Positions 1-13,143 of a stretch of 64,000 nucleotides of DNA are shown here, piece after piece. A program made the position numbers and the translations under genes. The stretch is from Chaetorhynchus papuensis (taxonomy: Eukaryota; Chordata; Aves; Passeriformes; Rhipiduridae): assembly GCA_013396525.1 (NCBI GenBank), contig VWYX01001140.1:62001-126000 (forward strand), read 5' to 3'. Numbering within the stretch: position 1 is the stretch's first letter; the number at the start of each line of letters is the position of its first letter. The notes below the pieces were generated by a model. It was not told the DNA's origin and made no database searches. It saw only the letters and a list, made by a program, of their open reading frames with translations.

Positions 1-916
1 TCTTGTGCAACCTATGAACTGGAAGGCAGCTTAATCCATTGGGATCTCCTGTTTCACCAGTGCTGAGATGAAAGCTCTGATATTAGTTTGTATGGATGTG
101 GCAGTTGACCTCTGAGTTTTCTTTGGTTAACTGTGAAATGGGAATTCTGCCATCCTCAAAGCCCTTTAGAAAATTACGAGTGAGAACATCTTTAGCTATA
201 GGTATGGCCACATCACAATGGCCCCATCCATGCTGTGGCTCACTTTGAAACATCAGCCTTCACGGAAGGGATGTTGCTCTTCCATTTGAGGATGGTGGTG
301 GTGGTATTTTCATACAGACGTTTCTCACTTCGTGCATCAGCCCATTATTCTTCACCCACAGATTCAGTACTTCCAGTTTCCAAAACCAAGATCTGTCTCT
401 ACAAGACTTGCAGAAGAAGATCTCTGATCTTCAAGCAAGCCTAACTCATCCTAAAAGAGAGCTTGCAAGGTTACAGTACAAGACTTCTATAATCTCTCCA
501 ATTAGTAGAGATCTCATAGGGATGCTGGCAACCATAAGCACTCTCAGCATCTGTTGTGCTCATAGGATTTAATCCACAGCATTTTAACATCTGTTGATTT
601 TTCACATTCATTTTGTTTTTTCCATAAAATTCCCTCTAGCAAAACAAGTGACACACCCCTCCCCTTCTCTGTTTATTTTTCTTTCAGAAACAAACCAGCC
701 CCCCACTGGCAACATTAAGACAACACACATGAGAGTCTTAACTTGCCTTCAAGATGAGTGCAGAAGACAGAACTTCATTAGTTCAATGGGACTGATGCCT
801 GCCTTATGCTAATTTTGTTTCTTTCCAGTCCATCCCTTTCCATTTGTGCCATCTGTTCTTGTAACCACTTTACTTTATCCATCCACGGTAAAACAGATTA
901 ATTAATTAAACACAAA

Positions 917-972
917 GGAGGTGGCTAGATGAGCTTTAAAGGTCCCTTGCAACGTAGACTAGTTTATGATAT
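917..972 (+). mobile_element. CR1 LINE 3'-end fragment
   Basis: The string around 925-955 (agatgagctttaaaggtccc) matches the CR1 3' terminus consensus (gatgatctttaaggtccctt, then ccaac). Only the last tens of bases survive, as expected for 5'-truncated CR1 copies in birds. Confidence 0.6.
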
Positions 973-1627
973 GACAGCACAGGTAGCCACATTCCCCCAC
1001 TTTCTCATCTCAGGTCTCCCCAGGCTGCTGGCAGAAGCCCAGCTCGGAGCCACACTGCCAGCCCAACAGGGCACTGCTGCAGCTCTGCAGGAGTCCTGCT
1101 CTTACACCCCACTCAGTACTGAATATTAATGAAGTTTGATTAAAAACACAAGTGAAGTCCTTAGTTAGGGGGAACTCTGTTTTCAGATTTCGATATTGCA
1201 AAATAGGGCCTCCAGAGTGCTCTTGGATATATCACCGCTCAGGTTGCTACTTCCCCTGTTGCTAATTCCCTCTCCTCCCAAAACAACCCCCCCTCTGTTT
1301 TTGTAGCATTTCAGCGAAGAAGATTCTCAGCAATTTTGACAAAAAGCAAACTTGTGATAGCTAGAGGTACTGAAGTAAATGGGGGAAAGCTGGAGGGGGA
1401 TAGGGCTCCATAAAAAAGCAATTTTTAAAAAATGTACCACAATCCACACAAAGCAAGCTGTTTGCAGAGAGAAAACAAAAGGAATACAAGAGCATTTCCT
1501 ATGCAACAGATAGGCAAGATTTTTATCTAAAAAATTAGGAAACCTCATTAGGAAACACTGGGGGATATCCTCCCCCTGAAAGAAAAAATTAGAAAAAAAC
1601 CCCAAAACTTACCTACACACTTTTGAC

Positions 1628-1647
1628 TTCTCTCTCTCTCTCTCTCC
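1628..1647. repeat. TC dinucleotide microsatellite
   Basis: About nine to ten uninterrupted TC units, read directly. Confidence 0.85.
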
Positions 1648-2189
1648 TACATCTTCACTATTATAAACAGACTCCCAAAGTGCCAGCCTCAGCATTTTTA
1701 TCTTCCTGAAGCAGCAGACTCTTGCCTATGAAGGCAGCGCTTCAGCGTAAGGATGGACTGAGCTCGGAGGATGTGAGCATGGGGGGAGGGAAGCGTCAAT
1801 ATTACAACCCATCCATCAACCACTTCTGTAAAGCTCTTTTGTTCCAAGTTCATACTTAGCAACTCAAGGTCAAAACTGATGTTGGAAAATGCAAATCGTA
1901 AGTCAACCCAGACTTTCACCCCGTGCGTCTTCTTGACCTCAAACGCAAACAAGAAACAGGCAAAAAGAAGTTTCAGCTACACGATCTATTCATATAAAAA
2001 TGTGTATTGAGGAATATTAACAAATTTAAAATTACTGTGGGTTAATCTACACTACTACTGATACAGATTAGAAAAACAAAATCAGAATATATGCATTTAG
2101 GATAGAAGGCCTTTACTTTTTTGGCTTTCTTACAGTTTGGGCACAGTCAATCAGTTGATCTCACCTGGTAGGGGCTTTTCTTGTTCTTT

Positions 2190-2260
2190 GGTTTTTTTTC
2201 TTTATTGTATATTGGGATTTGTTTTTTTTAGTTTTGAGTTGTTTTTTTTTTTTCTTTGAG
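2190..2260. repeat. T-rich low-complexity tract
   Basis: Several runs of seven to twelve T separated by short G/T spacers. Low complexity; spurious open frames arise on the complement. Confidence 0.7.
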
Positions 2261-3874
2261 AGAGAGACACACACAGAAGGTTTGATTGAAAGCACCACAG
2301 GGAAAACTAACTGGTTTAAAAAACCCCAACCTTTTCCTCTCTGGTACAAAACAAAGGAACACATCTCTATTAGCCTTTGTCTTTAAGAAGTCCTGGGTCA
2401 GATGTTGGCAGCCTTCACAAAGAAGAAAAATAGTAGGTATTACCAATAAAAAGCAAGGGTTTCATTGCAGCCAGGAAAACAGGATGTATTCCACAGGCTA
2501 TAACTATTCTCCTTAGAAACACAATACAGGGGGAAAAAAAATCATTCATTACATCCAAATACTTAAGAGCAGACTTTTCAGTGAACCCCATTTTTGCAGG
2601 ATTCCACAGCAGAAAGCAACTGAGGCGCCAAATACCAGAGATTACAAGCTTATCCAGTGGATATTTCCCAGAGGTGCTGTAACAAAAATCAATTTACATG
2701 GACAATAGAAAGACAGTGTAAGACAAGAGAACTCTGACACAGAACTCTGATCTAGTATTTAAAATCTCTTAATTTTAGATGATCTGGCAGTCTTTAGAAT
2801 TGTCATCACAAAACTTCTTAGAGTTTTATTCCAACAGCTTACATATAACATCTTTCATATGGGAAAAGTCCTGCCAAGAACTTTAAATATAGCTGTATTG
2901 AATGCCAGTTTGGCTTCCTCCATGTGAATTTGGACAACTTTAACAAGAGTTTATGAACTTGCATTGGGAAAAAAATGAATGTGTAATGATAGTTTGCCAT
3001 CCATGTATGTAAGTTATAAGTTATGTAAAATACCAGATAATTTTGCAGTCTAACAAAAACATTTTAAAATAAAACTATTTCTCCCCAATAGCTTTGATTT
3101 GGCCCTTAAATCACAACTTTATTCTAAAGCACCATCACACTTACACAGTCCTGGCAATTAAGTCAGCCTGAAGGGTTGCCTACTAAGGGGAAGGATAGGA
3201 AAATGTGTTTAATTAGCAGCAACTCAGGCTACTGAGGAACTGCTTTATTTGATCAACTGCTGCTGTGGATGATCAAAAAGGTGTTTCCTGTAATTCTCAT
3301 TGGAGTTCACTTGCTTGCCCCAAGCAAGATGAAGAACAGAACTATATGGTATGTTTTCCATCCTGCTTAATAAAGCTCCCATCAACAAGCAAAAAATAGG
3401 GTACTGTAGTAATGTAACCTAGATCCTAGACAGTTTCCAAAAACCCAGCCAAGCATCTTTGTCAGAATTTCAAAGAGAAGCCGCTGCTGAAATTCTTAAG
3501 CATGCGGAAGGGTTGTTCAGGACTCCTCCTGCAAACAGTGAATGCTTTTCACTCCCGAAGAGATTATTGCCAACACTGTCCGTAAGGTGAGACACTGGAA
3601 ACAGTTTCCACTTTCTCCACTGGAGACAGTTTCCATCTTTCTGAGATCAAGTTTATCACCTTGCCTTTCAACAGAAACAATAGGTATTTTTACGGAGAGC
3701 ATTAAAGCTCTTCCCAAGAAGCACTGCAAGGTCAGAAGTCCTCAAGTAAATAATTATATATAAAAATAAATAATATTAATTATAATTTTTAGAATATGAT
3801 TTTTGGCTCGCAGCTTTATTACTTGATTAACTAACACCTTCCCTTGCCCAACCTTTTTCAAATAAATGTGAAAC

Positions 3875-4281
3875 GGTCATGGTTTAGGAATGGTATTTTC
3901 CAATTTATTACTCCTGCTAAAACCACACTACCACTCACTCCCCCCACTCCCAGCTGGAGGCACAGGTGGATATAAGAACAATTTACTGGAAACAGCAATG
4001 AGATAAGAAAACAAACAGCAGCAATACTAATAACAAAAGGTGTAAGACAAAGAAACTATTTACACGGAAAGCCCACGACAGTAAGCAAATACCAGACAGC
4101 TTCCCTTGCTACCTTTTCTTAACTGGGGTAACCCTTCTCCCCAGAAGAGAGAGAGAGTGAGAGTGAATCCCTTTCCCCCCTGCCTGCAGCAATGACCTGA
4201 GGTGGTACAGAATAACATCTGGGTCCTGGCCACACCCCCTCCCATATAAAAATTAACCCTGTCCTGGCCAAAACGAGGACA
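3875..4281. mobile_element. Solo LTR of avian ERVL type (ERVL / class III)
   Basis: The element starts near TCATGGTTTAGGAATGG and ends with AATTAACCCTGTCC, then GGCCAAAACGAGGACA. These resemble the ends of ERVL-type LTRs common in bird genomes (starting TGTCATGGTTT, ending CCAAAACCAGGACA). The first base of the terminal TG is mutated. Internally it shows the typical GATA(T)AAGAACAATTTA and tracts of AACAGCAGCAATACTAATAACA. No gag, pol or env sequence adjoins it, so it is a solo LTR. I see no clear target-site duplication, which suggests age. Confidence 0.72.
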
Positions 4282-4439
4282 GACATTTACCAATGGCCAC
4301 AGAGTACCCCAGCTCTCTTGATCAGGTTGTCCACTTTGAATCCCATCAGCACTCCCCATGGACAGCCTTCCAGTAAGGAGGTGTATCAGTGTTCCTGGTT
4401 ATAATGCTTTGACAAGAGGCAATGAGAACAAACTGTAAT

Positions 4440-4582
4440 ACAAGAAATTCCACTTAAGCATATGGAAAAACATTTTTACTGTGAGGGCTGTGATTGCTCC
4501 GTCCCTGGAGATATTCAAAACCCGACTGCACGCAGCCCTCAGCACCTGGCTGCCACTCAGCCTATCCTGAGTAGGGGGCTGG
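4440..4582 (+). mobile_element. CR1 LINE fragment (3' region, internally deleted)
   Basis: Sequence such as tttttactgtgagggctg followed by ccgtccctggagatattcaa matches the CR1 segment just upstream of its 3' end. The usual stretch between these two parts is missing, so there is an internal deletion. Confidence 0.7.
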
Positions 4583-4690
4583 ATTAAGCAGACGACACCA
4601 AGCTGAGTGACACGCCTGAGCATGCGGGATGCCATCCAGAGGGATCTGGATAAGCTCAACACACGGGCCCATGGGAACACTATGAGGTTT
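4583..4690 (+). mobile_element. CR1 LINE fragment (late ORF2 region)
   Basis: The segment reads gacgaca-ccaagctgagtg, then cgggatgccatccagaggga and tctggataagctc, followed by gggcccatgggaac. This matches the part of CR1 ORF2 that normally lies 5' of the preceding fragment. The order is therefore inverted relative to a full element. Confidence 0.72.
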
Positions 4691-7600
4691 ACCCATTCAG
4701 TTGCAATGCTCTCAAGACAGGACCTTTGGTGACTCGTCAAGCAGCCTCAAGAACTTTTCCTTGAAAAGTTTCATTCCATTCAAACTCACTGTCTCAGCTT
4801 CAACAACAGCCACCAAGGTAGGGGGAGAAGGGTACTGCAGCACATGGCACACAGTTCAAGTGTCTTTTCTAACACCCTGTAAGTGGAGGCTGTGCTCTAG
4901 TGCTGATCATGATCATGCAGAACTTTCAGGCTGATAGTGAGAAAGACTCTGCTCACTTCAGTGCTCTCATACAGAGTTCATACCCATGCTTGCTATTTGG
5001 TGCTATCTGCCTTTTGGCAGTCAGTCATTTTTCCAACTGGCTGTTTCTGTTAAAAGCTGAGATATTCTGGGGTTCTCCCGAATAAGTTCAAACTTCCAGT
5101 AGAGATATAGCCATGACTTCATTTGTCTTCGGGGTTCAGTTTATTCATATTTTTATAAGCCACTAATAATAATCTAAGTTGGAAATACCATTTGTGCATA
5201 GACATAACTAGTGATAAAATCAATGGAGCACAAACATGCCAAGCTGACAGGAGCTCAGATGAAGACAAGCTTTTGTCTATCATGACCCAATTCATTTTTC
5301 TACCAGTTGCACTACACAAGGCATTTAAATCATTTAAATATTTGATGCGTTAACCTGCAGCACATTATCTCTATGTAAATTACCCACTCTTCATCGTGCC
5401 TTTTACAAGCTGCAGCTATTTCCAGACTGCAGTAAGTCTCACAATTTGTCAGCAAGGCTACTAACAGTAAAAAAATGTTTTGTAGAGAAAAAGCTACTGT
5501 ATTTTATGTGTTGGGAAAAGGGGTGGGAGAGGAAAACATGCTCAGTTAGAGCAACAGGGTCAAAACAACATGCCGTGAAGAGCACTCCCCTCCCATGTTA
5601 CATACCACACTCTTCAGAAGGGACATCACAAATTACAGAATTCAAGCCAAACTCAGCAATGAGTGGGAGCAGGCAAGATAATAACCACTGCAGATGGTTT
5701 TAGTCTTCATTACCATCCAGTAGACACAATGTCTCTGTAACAGATATGGACAAACAGAGGCTTTTGTAACATGACAAGCTAAAAAGCACCAAGAGCTCTA
5801 TGTTTTTGTGGTATTTTTCACCTCAGGCAAACACTCTGTGGATTTCTAATTACCTGCTCTTCCTCTAGACCTCAAAAAAGCCCATAACTGTTGTGAAACT
5901 TTAGGTTCTTCAAAACAGACCTTTTTAAGCCACATTTAACTAAATTACCATCTTCTGGATTCACTCGTATGTGTTATGACTAGACTTTCTCAGGGCAAGG
6001 AGCCTTCTAACTCGCACTTAAATCTGCATTGTGGCTGTGCTGTGTAAGTGCTTTCTAATGTTCTAAGGAAATTTCTTATCACAAACAGGCCAACACTGCA
6101 GTTTAACCTTCCTTTAGGATAAGCGAGCACTGCCTCCCTCCTCTCCATGCAGATTTGGTGAAGGGCAGCCTTGTCCTACTGCTGACCATCAAGAAAAGGC
6201 AGGGCAAGAGAACTGACTCACACTTGTCTTGTTTTCTCCAGCTTTCCTATATTTCCTGAAGGTAAAGATCATGATTATAGATTACAATTCCACATATTTC
6301 ATAATTATTGTATAATTATATAACTGCAACAGTAATTTCAAAATCAGCTGCAATAAAGTATTTACATTGAAACCACCCTTGTTATGATCATGCTTGCCTA
6401 CCCGGGACGAGGCAAACCCTGTGTGATGCTACCTGGGATTTCAGGAGCGCGGAGGCAGAGCCACTTCGGCTCATGTTGCACAACCGGGGCTGAGCCCAGC
6501 TGCAGCCCGACGGGGTCAGGGCCCCCCCTCCACGGGACTGCTCCCTGCAGGGCTCAGGCTGCCCCAGCCTGCCCAACAGGACTGCACATGCTCCCCACTG
6601 CGAGGGCAGCAGCCAGAGATACCGGGAAGGGTGTTGGCCCCGTGGAGATCAGTTGCCATACCAGTTTCCCATATCTCGGTTTCCAACAAGGTCGCGTATG
6701 CAACTGGTACAAAACCTTTCAGTTCTAACCCCATTGTCACCCTTCTATTTCCTAGCATAGCCATTCCCTACGGCATGCATTCAGCCATGCAGAATGAGTT
6801 TATGGTGGGTATGCTTATGCCTTAAAATACTCCATCTTTTACCACATACACGTTATTAAAATAAAGTTAGCAGGAGGAACCACATAGTGACTACCCACCT
6901 TTATTGTAATAGAACAAGGGAACAGCTCAACAAACAAGTTGCAGAAAACTGCATCTAAGCTAACACACAAAGACATATTTATGAACATTACTGTATTCTC
7001 ATTCTTTCTTCCTCATCACAAATCTAGAACAAACTTACTTCTTTCTCATATTTAAAAATCTTGAGGTTCCCATAGGAGGGCCTCCATGTTTCCAACACTA
7101 CAAATCAAAATATTATAAAGGAGGCTATAAGCATGTAGTTAATTGCATTATTGTTCATATACACTGAACATATGTCTTCAATCTTACAGAGTGGTAATTT
7201 TCAGAAATTCTTGGGTTCTTGGACTTCTGCAAAGATATGTATGTCTAGGACACATACTGGAGGGAGGAAAAATAATTCAAAATTTGAGTGGGAAGGATTT
7301 TATTTGCATCATATCCAGAATAGTGGGTGATGGGTCTTGCTGTGTTATCAATCAAGCTTTGCTTGTGCTATCTTTCTTCTAAATTGAAAATCAAACACCG
7401 TAATTAACAAAAAGTTTTGTAAGAGCTTGTTCCCATTTCCTGGTAGTGGGTTTCTTTTTCCTACTTCAAAATGTTTTAAGCACCTCTAAGGACAACGTGG
7501 CTAACAACATTTTGAGATTTTAACTTCTAATGATACTGCATTAGCCAACCATCACTTGGTTTCTCAGTCCTCCCAAGCAGATTCAGTTACTCCCCATGAA

Positions 7601-7801
7601 CTAGATACCGAACAGGAAGGGAAAGCCAACACCACTTGCCTGGGAGCTCTTCCCTCCCATACAGCAGGAACAAAAGGTGCCACTAGAGATAATCCACAAA
7701 GCACTCATCTCGGGTCCTGCTGAGCTTCCTGCAAGCAAACTCCATCTGCTGCCAAAAGCTAAAACTTGCTAAAGTAGAAAACAAAAGACAGATACCCATT
7801 T

Positions 7802-7929
7802 GCAAGGAGAAAGGCTGAGCTTGCTTTCTTACTCAAACCCAAGATTCTGAGAAACTTGGGTTTGAGTAAGAAAGCAAGGAGAAAGGCTGAGCTTGCTTTC
7901 TTACTCAAACCCAAGATTCTGAGAAACTT
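7802..7929. repeat. 56-bp exact direct repeat with an intervening inverted copy
   Basis: Bases 7802-7857 recur exactly at 7874-7929 (offset 72). Within the unit, 24 bases at 7820-7843 and 7892-7915 are identical, and their perfect reverse complement lies between them at 7855-7878. The same 11-base spacer (attctgagaaa) follows each forward copy. The order is forward, inverted, forward. Confidence 0.93.
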
Positions 7930-10900
7930 TACGAATGTAACAGCCAGACACAAAGTATGCATATAAGCAAGCCAGTGAGTGGCAATATTTATCCCACCAC
8001 ATAAAAGTTGATGAGAGCTCTGCTGAAGTCAGAATTTTGACACGAAAAAAAAATTTAAAAATTGGGAGGAGCAAGAAGAAAGAAAAGCATTCAAGTACAA
8101 CACATTACCATTTAAAACATACTGTGGAAGTCTCTTGTTTTCATTTTCCAATTGGTTGCTCAACCAGAAGAAAAAATAAAATAAGAAATCCCAGCATTGT
8201 CACTATTACTCAATATGCTTGAAATTGCCATCATTTTTCCATTATGATTAACACTTGCATTTAGTGCTAGTAGAAAAAATAAGTGGCTCAGTTCTTCAGA
8301 TATCATCCACAGTTCCAATATACTTCAAGAGGCAGCTGTTCTAGTCCTAATCTCTGAAAAGTAGGAGCTAAGTTAATTAAAAAATTACAATCTTAGATTA
8401 ATCAAATTTTGGTTAGCTAAGCTACAGTCTGCTTACAGTAAAAAGAATGTCCAATCAACTAACTTAACAGATCTACTGGTTATAGAGATGTCAAATTTCA
8501 AATTAAAACAGAGCTGCCACTCACATTAGGGAAATTAAACCTACTAAAACATTAAAATGTCCTTTAAGTTTGAGAGTTATAAGAACTCAGCCACAAACAC
8601 ACATTAAAGTCAGTTCCTTTGAGGTTTTTTTTATTTCAAGTGATACCTTGATAGTCTCACTTCCACCATGTAATGGTGTAAATGGTTTTGCTCTTGATTT
8701 ATACTCCTATAGCAGAGCAATAGATATGTTTGGAAGGGAAGAAATAAAAATGAAGGAAAGGGCATACTCAGTTATTTTGGTGCTATCCACTGTGCCACAA
8801 CCCCAGCCAGCAAGGCCTTACATTGGAGCTAACACCAAGGGGTTACAAAATAGAGGGGTGAGAGGGGTTGTCATGAGAAAGGCAGAATCTCCATCAAGTT
8901 TCACCTTTCCCTGTCTCTGCCTCCCATCTTCTCACCTCCTTCCTCACTAATCTAACCAACTATCAGGCCTGCAGAGAGTGTTGTGTTTGAGGAAGGGGAA
9001 ATGCTGAGTTTTAACAAGTGACATGGGTGGCGAGGTGCAGAGCAGACGCTGGAACTGTCACACCTCAGAACAGGCAGGGCTGGAGATGGAGAGGCAGCTC
9101 AGAGCACACCTGGGGTGAGTGAGGAGTCTAAATTACTAGAGAAAATGAGAAGGAGAAAATAAGAGGAATGACATAAAAAAAATTAATCCGGTCTTAACCT
9201 AAAAACTCTGTAGTCTGGTGGCTTCAACAGGGTAACTACCAAGAGGAGTGATAGCAAAGCAATTACGTGGTTCTGCCTCTCTCTGCAGGAGTGACAACCC
9301 CGCCTCCAGACTGCATACTGCCGTAAGCTCAATCACATTAATTGGACCTTAAACATTTATATTCTAACTACTCCTAGTTTTTAAAGGGCAATGAAATCTC
9401 ATATGCACAGTGCTGATTAAAGGACAAGAGGCCAATAAATAAATAAATAAAAACAACCTAGCTTAAACCACCATAATTTACAAATGACAAAGAGAAAAAA
9501 CCCATGACAACCTGAAGCCAGAAGCAGCCCTGCCCAGCTAAAATATGGTAGGATATAAGTACAAACAACTTGCAAAGTCCACCCACATTAATCTGTGCTA
9601 AACCCACAGGTAGCAAAATAGTTTTTCCTAGTCTCTTAAGTAGCATGTCATCCAGGCTTTCTGGAGACTGCCATCCAACCAGCAGGTTTCCTATCCAACC
9701 TACAGCCAAGAACAACATTTAATTAGCATGTTTAATTGATCTGGTTAACTGTTAGGGTGGACAGCTTTGATCTCGCCTGCTGATAGCTAGTTTAGGACTA
9801 CAAAAGAAACTGGGGCTTTGCATAATTGCCAAGCTTTCGATGTGTGTCTTTTAATTCCTTCTGTTTCCCAATCCCCCTTTCTGTTTCTGCTGAACTAGTG
9901 CTCCGGATAACAGGAAGCAAAGCACATGCCCTCATTTATTATATCATTTATTTGAGCATGCAGGCGAAAAAAAAGGAAGATGAGGAAGGGGAAATTGCTG
10001 CTCCTTCACCCAGAAACACAGAAAAAGGCCAGGAATTACCACAGTGAATCTGGCCTGGGCAACATTAAGTGAAGTACCCCACAGCTGAGGGCAGCCAGCA
10101 CCAAACACTTCAGTGGAAGATGCAAGAATCCCTAAGCACATGTGGGATAATCTGCTCCCAACCCCCCTTGAAAGCCTCATCCCACTCTCTGTTGATTAGA
10201 GGCTGGTTTAAACTCCAGGACACAGGGTCTGAGGAACTTCAGTGGCTTTCCACTGTGTTGTTTTATGTTAGTTAATAGGTCCATCCAAAAAATTATTCTT
10301 CTGCCGGAGATTTGTATTAGCTTAGGGAGAAGCCCACAAGACCAAGATTACTAGCTTGCACTCAACCAAGATGAGACAGTGCCAATATTAATAGGAAGAG
10401 AAACTTCTGAGGACATTTTAGTGCATCCTAAAATATCTAGCAACCTTCAAAATAGATCCTAATTGAAAACAACTCAATGCAAGTATGTTTAATTCATTAA
10501 CTACCTCTCCTAAACACTGTTTTCCTGAATGATCAAGCCAATCGTAAGTTCTACGGAAATAAATGTTCGTAGGTGGTGTATAATAGGTTCCGAGCAATGT
10601 ACAAAGCAGCTCTACATTTCAGCCAAAGAGTGTCAACTGTTTTCAGAACAGCAAGCCAAACCCTCATCAAACTGAATTCAGCTGGAGCTTTGCCACTCAG
10701 CAGGACAACGACTTGGCCCACCATCCCCATGGGAAATCTTTTTCTAACTCAGACTTTCTTCCTGCTTATTTCAAACGAAATCTCCTTTGGATCAGGTTGA
10801 ATTTCCACAGATAATTAGTCTTGCACTAGCTAAATAAAACAAGAGTTATACTGCTTCTGAGCAGCAAACTGAATAATTACAACAGGGTTAAAGAGAAAAT

Positions 10901-12038
10901 TCTTCTTTTCTTTCCCAAGGGGGACTTAGAAATTAACTGTTTAACATGGTTGAACTTTGCTGTTGAATCTTCGTATTGCACAGCAACAGAGAGAAATTCC
11001 ACAGTGCAGCCACCTCAGGCATCTGCAATCATAGATGAACTGTAGCTCCCAAATAGTGCTAGAACAGAGTTCTTCACCTAAAAGCCTGTCTTTTCTCACC
11101 AAAGCTTTCTCAACAGTACACTGTGGTTTTGGTGGTTAGTTTGGGGATTTTGGTTGTGGTGTGGTTTGTTTTCTTTTGTGGGGGTGTGTGTTGCTTGGCT
11201 TTTTTTCCCCCTAAACCTTTTTCTAAAGAAGGTTTCTCCTTGTTACTGCAGGATGATGAATATCTTGTATTCTCTGTCCTTACACCAGAAACTATAGAAA
11301 GCCAGCCAGCCCCTTCATCTCCTGCCTACTGCTGATACTGTCTCAAATAATGCTCACTTTTGGTGGCTTGGGATGGAGGAGGGGTTTCCCTAGGAATAAG
11401 CTGAATAAAGCTTCCTGTTCGGCTAAAGCAGGAAATGTGCTCCAGTACTGCCTTGCACACAAAGCGTGGAAAATACTTACTAAACAAAATAGCAGGAGAT
11501 GAAGTGTAAACTGGATTGTCCTTCCATCATGCAGACAAATAGAAAGCCATAGTCCCCATCCCCCCCAGCTCTCTTGCATTAATGTGCTTAAACTTGGGGA
11601 AAAGAAAAAAGGAGAAACATACATATGTATAGATGTTGTGCATCAAAATCAAATTATTATGCTGTGCCTTTAAAATCAAACACTGTAGGATTTTAAACAA
11701 CACTAATTAGGAGGTAGCATTTCCTCTCTCCCTCAGAATCGGTTTCTTCTTGTTAAAACAGGAGGTGCAACTGGGAAACCCCATCCTGGTACTGCAGGCA
11801 CTGAACCAAAGTAGTCATTAGGTTAACCTCTCAGCATCCCTCTCAAATCACCTCTTCAGAAAGACTTTAAAATAAATAGCAGAGAAGATGGAAGGGACAG
11901 CCTTCCAGTCTGTCGAACCATTAGGATTTACAGAAAAGAATAGCAACATTAATTTTTGCATAAATAACAGCAGATGGCAGAAGACAAATATTAATGAAAA
12001 AAATGTCCTTCTTCATGCCCTACAAAAACAATGACTGT

Positions 12039-12235
12039 TTAAGGCCCCACAGCATTTTCCAAGATCTGGCCTTGTAACTCAAGCAAGATTTCTCTGCTGC
12101 CATCATATGCCTTTTGATGAGCCCTGATCACTTCAAAGAGGCACTTGTCCTCATCCACCCTGACATTTAAGAACTGAAAGTGATGAAAAACTACATCACC
12201 TGATGCTAGGTCACAGCTACAGATGCTAGAAAATA
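12039..12235 (-). other. Unidentified coding-like block with acceptor-like start
   Basis: On the minus strand an open frame runs to a stop at 12041-12039 and reads, in part, VRVDEDKCLFEVIRAHQKA and later ILLELQGQILENAVGP. A pyrimidine-rich tract ending in TTTCTAG immediately precedes 12235 and could be a splice acceptor. I recognise no family. It could be a terminal exon of an unknown transcript nested in NHSL1 intron 1, an old retrocopy or transposon relic, or chance. Confidence 0.2.
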
Positions 12236-12810
12236 AAAAGCTGTTAGGCAAGTCCCATGGTGTAAAACACATTATGGCAACTGGATGCTGGAAACATATG
12301 ACAAAATATCATGCAAAACAGCAACACACATAAGCTTAATGAAAACCTGATGAAAGACTGTTAAAAAAAGTACTGAATCTAATTAATTCTCTAGACATGG
12401 CTAGTGCAGCTGAACTAAGGTCACAAGTACTGCATACTACACTTGAATTTTACAGTCCGCCTTGAGCCATTAGTGCCTCCCACCACCATGAGTTATAAAC
12501 CAGTCATCAGCCCATAGGGACGTGTCTCATCATATTTTGATGTCCCTTCTTGTGGCACAACACCCTGCTCACTATGCAAAGCTCAAATACATGTCAGGAA
12601 AGCATTTTACTAAGTGGCCTTAAAAATATCCTTGTATTGAAATCAAGTCAAGCACAAGTTTCTCAACTGGGGGGATGTAACGAGAAACTTCTCTACCACT
12701 CTAAACAAAAAGTTAAAGAGAGCTAAACCAAACCAGAGAAAGAAAAGGCATCCTAATGAACCCCTGAAAACTCAACCATCACCAAGACGGCATCCATCCA
12801 AAAGCTACCT

Positions 12811-13143
12811 TCAAAATCCTGAAGCAGACATGAAATTAAACTCTCCAAGTATGTATGGCACACCAGTACAAAACCCTCGGAAAGGAGGCCTCCCAGCTGA
12901 AGGGCACGGCAGAATTCCAGCCACTCTTGAGAGATGGGGAAGTTTACCCCTAGTAAGGGTTGCAGACATAGCACCCACTGCACTACAGCACATCCTTAAC
13001 CAGTTTGCCACATCAAAAAGTCCTCTCCCATGTGGAGCAATGAATGGATGTCCTTGAACTAATGCATTCACTACAGAATACCAGGGAGTATGTAACAGAA
13101 GAGAAGCAGCAGGGATAATCTGAGACACATTTAACCTATTCAT
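12811..13143 (-). other. Unidentified 110-codon open frame
   Basis: An ATG-to-stop frame on the minus strand with mixed amino-acid composition (it starts MNRLNVSQIIPAASLLLH). I see no domain, no splice context and no recognisable homologue. It is longer than most chance frames in this AT-rich intron, but may still be chance or an old transposon piece. Confidence 0.12.

Larger units (their letters stand above)
1..3874 (-). other. NHSL1: NHSL1 intron 1, distal part: no exons seen
   Basis: By gene orientation this is the far part of NHSL1 intron 1. It holds AT-rich unique sequence, a CR1 3' end (917-972), a TC microsatellite near 1628-1647 and a T-rich tract around 2190-2260. No open frame longer than about 100 codons has splice sites or a recognisable product. 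Confidence 0.6.

Noticed and set aside
11216..11335. Exon-like stretch after a pyrimidine tract and CTGCAG (DDEYLVFSVLTPETIESQ)
   Set aside because: No partner exon, no recognisable family, and it is on the plus strand inside a minus-strand intron. The signal is within chance expectation.
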